Source: Fen-999 sp035505955 (GTDB lineage Bacteria; Pseudomonadota; Gammaproteobacteria; Burkholderiales; Rhodocyclaceae). Taken from it: a stretch of DNA of 15,465 bases. Position numbers and translations under genes: made by a program. Of the stretch, positions 13,551 to 15,465 are shown piece by piece. The stretch is taken from assembly GCA_035505955.1 (NCBI GenBank), contig DATJQH010000025.1, forward strand, positions 1 to 15,465. The letters run 5' to 3'. The notes under the pieces were generated by a model, which did not search any database, was not told the origin of the DNA, and saw only the letters and a list, made by a program, of their open reading frames with translations. Numbering within the stretch: the stretch's first letter is position 1; each line of letters begins with the position of its first letter.

Positions 13551-13628
13551 TCGCCATGACAGATGCGATTATGTGCGGCAACGTTCCATGTCGCTCGCTG
13601 GATATTCAGGACCAACAAGGAGACAACG

Positions 13629-13826
13629 ATGGCCTACAAGATTATTCCCGAATTGTGCAATGGCTGCGGAGCCTGCGAGTCGGAGTGCCCCAACCGCGCC
13701 ATCAGCCACGTCGGCAAGCAGTACACGATCGACCCGAACAAGTGCAAGGAATGCCAGGGCACCTACGACAGCCCGATGTGCGCCCAGCTCTGCAATACGG
13801 ACGCCTGCGTACCAGCCTCGGCATAG
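13629..13826 (+). CDS. Small 2[4Fe-4S] ferredoxin (YfhL-like)
   Basis: A 65-residue ferredoxin. The first cluster motif is C10-x2-C13-x2-C16-x3-C20-P (CNGCGACESECPNRAI). The second half has C39-x2-C42-x8-C51-x3-C55, the expanded pattern with CxxCxGxYDxPxC typical of YfhL-like and aromatic-degradation ferredoxins. The usual proline after the last cysteine is replaced (CNTDAC), and there is an extra C60. AAGGAG ends 6 bases before the ATG. As the first gene of a likely three-gene unit with xdhC and a molybdenum aldehyde oxidoreductase, it may carry electrons to or from that enzyme; relatives of this ferredoxin also serve low-potential reductases, and the true partner is unproven. Confidence 0.9.
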   Translation: MAYKIIPELCNGCGACESECPNRAISHVGKQYTIDPNKCKECQGTYDSPMCAQLCNTDACVPASA

Positions 13827-13889
13827 GCTGCCTGTCCTTCGGTCGCGGCCACGGTCCGCGCTCCTGCAACGAAGGTTTCGCGAGGACAC

Positions 13890-15041
13890 ATGATGGACAT
13901 CTATGAAGAAATCGTCCGCCTGCGCCAGGAGGGCCGCAGTTGCGCCCTGGCCACCATAGTCAATACGCAGGGGTCGATCCCGTCGTTCGCAAGCGCAAAG
14001 ATGCTCGTCCGCGACGACGGCTCGATCGTCGGCACCGTCGGCGGCGGGGGCGCGGAATTCGAAGTCATCAAGGCCGCGCGCGAAGTGATCGAAACAGAAA
14101 AGCCGTCGATGGTGACTTTCAACCTCAACAAGCGTCCGGGCGTCGACGCCGGCATGGTTTGCGGCGGCAGCCTCGACATCTACGTCGAGCCGATCGTGGT
14201 CGCGCCGCGTCTCCTGATCTTCGGCGCGGGCCACGTCGGCCTCTCCACCTACCGCGCAGCGCGACTGACAGGTTTCGACGTCACGATCGTCGACGAGCGC
14301 CCTGAATTCGCCAACCGCGAACGCTATCCGGAAGCGAACGAGATCATCGTCGCTCCGTACGACGACGTCGCAACGCGGGTGAAGCCCACGCCGAACTCGT
14401 ACATCCTCATCTTCACCCCCGGCCACATCACCGACATGCGCGTGCTGCGCTGGGCCGTGACGACACCAGCGCGCTACATCGGCATGATGGGCAGCAAGCG
14501 CAAGGTGACCGGGATCTTCCACGAACTGCAGAAGGAAGGCATTCCCGCCGAGCGCCTCGAACGCGTGCATGCCCCTGTGGGGCTGGACATCGGCGCGCAG
14601 CCGCCGGAAGAAATCGCCATATCGGTAGTCGCGGAGATGATTGCCATTCGGCGGCGCAGTACGGCCGCGCTGGCACATCTGCGCATGGAACCCGCGCAGC
14701 CGGAGGCCCGGCTGCGCGAAGTTGGCTGTAGCACTCGAAACACAACCTCAACCCGAGCACCGAAGTGTGCCTATCGCATAGGAGCCCGCCATGAAGAGAA
14801 TCATTCTCAACGTCAACGGTGTCGACCGGAACATCGTCACCGACACCACCAAGTCGCTCGCCGACGTGCTGCGCGAGCATCTCCTGATGACCGGCTGCAA
14901 GGTCTGCTGCGACAACGGCCAGTGCGGCGCCTGTACGGTGCTGATCGACGGCGCGCCGATCAAGGCCTGCATGAATCCGGTCACCAAGTACACCGGCGGC
15001 GAGAAGATCGTCACCATCGAAGGCATCGGCACGCCCGATAA
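13890..15041 (+). CDS. XdhC/CoxI-family molybdenum cofactor insertion protein with overlong C-terminal frame
   Basis: The frame encodes 383 residues, but XdhC-family similarity covers only about the first 265. The N-terminal XdhC/CoxI domain has CALATIVNTQGSIPSFASAKMLV, GTVGGGGAE and DAGMVCGGSLDIYVEP. A Rossmann domain follows: RLLIFGAGHVGLSTYRAARLTGF, YILIFTPGHITDMRVLRWAV, RYIGMMGSKRK and a final IGAQPPEEIAISVVAEMIAIRR. Such proteins bind, protect and sulfurate Moco and load it into xanthine dehydrogenase-family enzymes. The conserved GGGC-type cysteine reads Gly here (GGGG). After a hairpin at 14693-14718 the frame has no stop and runs 251 bp into the next gene in another frame, giving a low-complexity Arg/His tail that is probably not native. 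Start at ATG 13890 after GAGGACAC; ATG 13893 is an alternative. Confidence 0.85.
   Translation: MMDIYEEIVRLRQEGRSCALATIVNTQGSIPSFASAKMLVRDDGSIVGTVGGGGAEFEVIKAAREVIETEKPSMVTFNLNKRPGVDAGMVCGGSLDIYVEPIVVAPRLLIFGAGHVGLSTYRAARLTGFDVTIVDERPEFANRERYPEANEIIVAPYDDVATRVKPTPNSYILIFTPGHITDMRVLRWAVTTPARYIGMMGSKRKVTGIFHELQKEGIPAERLERVHAPVGLDIGAQPPEEIAISVVAEMIAIRRRSTAALAHLRMEPAQPEARLREVGCSTRNTTSTRAPKCAYRIGARHEENHSQRQRCRPEHRHRHHQVARRRAARASPDDRLQGLLRQRPVRRLYGADRRRADQGLHESGHQVHRRREDRHHRRHRHAR
14693..14718 (+). repeat. Perfect 11-bp GC-rich hairpin between the xdhC core and the aldehyde oxidoreductase gene
   Basis: CGCGCAGCCGG (14693-14703) pairs perfectly with CCGGCTGCGCG (14708-14718) across an AGGC loop. 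No T-run follows, so it is not an ordinary terminator. It lies just past the conserved end of XdhC and 72 bp before the next start codon, where a hairpin could protect or separate parts of the mRNA. Confidence 0.75.
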
Positions 15042-15465
15042 CCTGCACCCGCTGCAGGTGGCGTGGATGGCCCACGGCGGCGCCCAGTGCGGCGTGTGCA
15101 CGCCGGGCTTCATCATGTCCGCCAAGGCGCTGCTCGACAAGAACACCAAGCCGACACGCGAGGAAGTGCGCACCTGGTTCAACCGCAACCGCAACGCCTG
15201 CCGCTGCACCGGCTACAAGCCGCTGGTCGATTCCGTGATGGACGCGGCCGCCGTGCTGCGCGGCGAGCGGAAGAAGGAAGACCTGCTCGACAAGCCGGCC
15301 TCCAACGGCAGCATCCTGGGCTCCAAGTACCACCGGCCGTCCGCACTGGCCAAGGTCACCGGCACCTGGGACTTCGGCGCCGACGTGACGCTGCACATGC
15401 CGCCCGACACGCTGCACCTCGCGCTGGTCCAATCCACGGTCTCGCACGGCAACATCAAGAGCATC
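14791..15465 (+). CDS. mop: MOP-type aldehyde oxidoreductase (xanthine oxidase family), N-terminal part
   Basis: The first 225 residues of a gene that continues past the window; full-length relatives are about 900 residues. The order is a plant-type [2Fe-2S] domain, an all-helical second [2Fe-2S] domain, a linker, and the start of the molybdopterin domain (GSKYHRPSALAKVTGTWDFGAD). The eight cluster ligands fall at C40, C45, C48, C60 and C100, C103, C137, C139, which as I recall are the same numbers as in Desulfovibrio gigas aldehyde oxidoreductase (MOP). Segments NLHPLQVAWMAHGGAQCG and RNACRCTGYKPLVDSVMDAAAV also match that enzyme closely. These fused enzymes oxidise aldehydes to acids with a molybdopterin cytosine dinucleotide cofactor and lack an FAD domain. 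AGGAG lies 6 bases before the ATG. Two extra cysteines, C36 and C39, precede the first cluster. It follows xdhC, which probably loads its cofactor. Confidence 0.92.
   Translation, partial: MKRIILNVNGVDRNIVTDTTKSLADVLREHLLMTGCKVCCDNGQCGACTVLIDGAPIKACMNPVTKYTGGEKIVTIEGIGTPDNLHPLQVAWMAHGGAQCGVCTPGFIMSAKALLDKNTKPTREEVRTWFNRNRNACRCTGYKPLVDSVMDAAAVLRGERKKEDLLDKPASNGSILGSKYHRPSALAKVTGTWDFGADVTLHMPPDTLHLALVQSTVSHGNIKSI

Larger units (their letters stand above)
13322..13628. promoter_or_regulatory. Divergent intergenic region with several inverted repeats
   Basis: This 307-bp gene-free stretch separates the minus-strand hypothetical gene from the plus-strand ferredoxin gene. It is less GC-rich in its middle than the neighbours. 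Besides the two palindromes and the promoter listed separately, it holds AATTGT (13419-13424) facing ACAATT (13442-13447) and a CAATTG at 13465-13470. The dense run of dyads between 13419 and 13493 looks like a regulator-binding zone. I see no FNR box, no convincing sigma-54 element and no protein-coding frame with a ribosome-binding site. Confidence 0.5.

Noticed and set aside
1..15465. Mobile element, prophage, defence island or CRISPR array
   Set aside because: No transposase, integrase, phage gene, tRNA-associated attachment repeat or regularly spaced repeats were found; gene content is housekeeping and metabolic.

Overview
This window is a high-GC, gene-dense chromosomal segment. The gene types suggest a betaproteobacterium, probably of the Rhodocyclales/Burkholderiales kind: a phasin beside an acyl-CoA metabolism gene, a split molybdenum cofactor (Moco) operon, a standalone FeoB-like protein, and an aldehyde oxidoreductase of the Desulfovibrio gigas MOP type. 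This placement is inference from gene content; there is no rRNA or marker gene. I see no tRNA, rRNA, CRISPR array, transposase or prophage.

Layout. (1) Positions 1-2808, plus strand: the C-terminal third of a YdiF-like CoA transferase, a phasin, and a transmembrane methyl-accepting chemotaxis protein that begins at a TTG. (2) Positions 2818-8474, minus strand: seven closely packed genes. In transcription order they are a small secreted DUF1161 protein, a YoaA/DinG-type Fe-S helicase (apparently with a CTG start), a protein that looks like a circularly permuted ATP-grasp enzyme, mobB, moeA, moaD and moaE. ATP-grasp/mobB, mobB/moeA and moeA/moaD each overlap by ATGA, and moaD/moaE are 1 nt apart, so these five are almost certainly translationally coupled. 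(3) 8601-9086, minus: a GNAT acetyltransferase, divergent from (4) metY (9225-10496, plus), which ends in a strong hairpin terminator. (5) 10586-12619, plus: a FeoB-like protein with a conserved membrane domain and degenerate GTPase motifs. (6) 12622-13321, minus: two small poorly known genes. (7) 13322-13628: a divergent regulatory region rich in inverted repeats. (8) 13629 to the end, plus: ferredoxin, XdhC-type Moco insertion factor and the N-terminus of a MOP-type aldehyde oxidoreductase.

How the genes fit together. The molybdenum theme links two blocks. MoaD and MoaE build the dithiolene of molybdopterin, MoeA inserts molybdate, and MobB assists nucleotide attachment. The ferredoxin-XdhC-aldehyde oxidoreductase cluster is a client of that cofactor: XdhC would protect and load it, and the ferredoxin is a plausible electron partner. 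moaA, moaC, moaB/mogA and mobA are not in the window and must lie elsewhere.

The items most worth a second look are the permuted ATP-grasp protein inside the Moco operon, the FeoB-like protein with a damaged G domain, the xdhC frame that runs 251 bp into the next gene just after a perfect hairpin, and the likely CTG start of the helicase.
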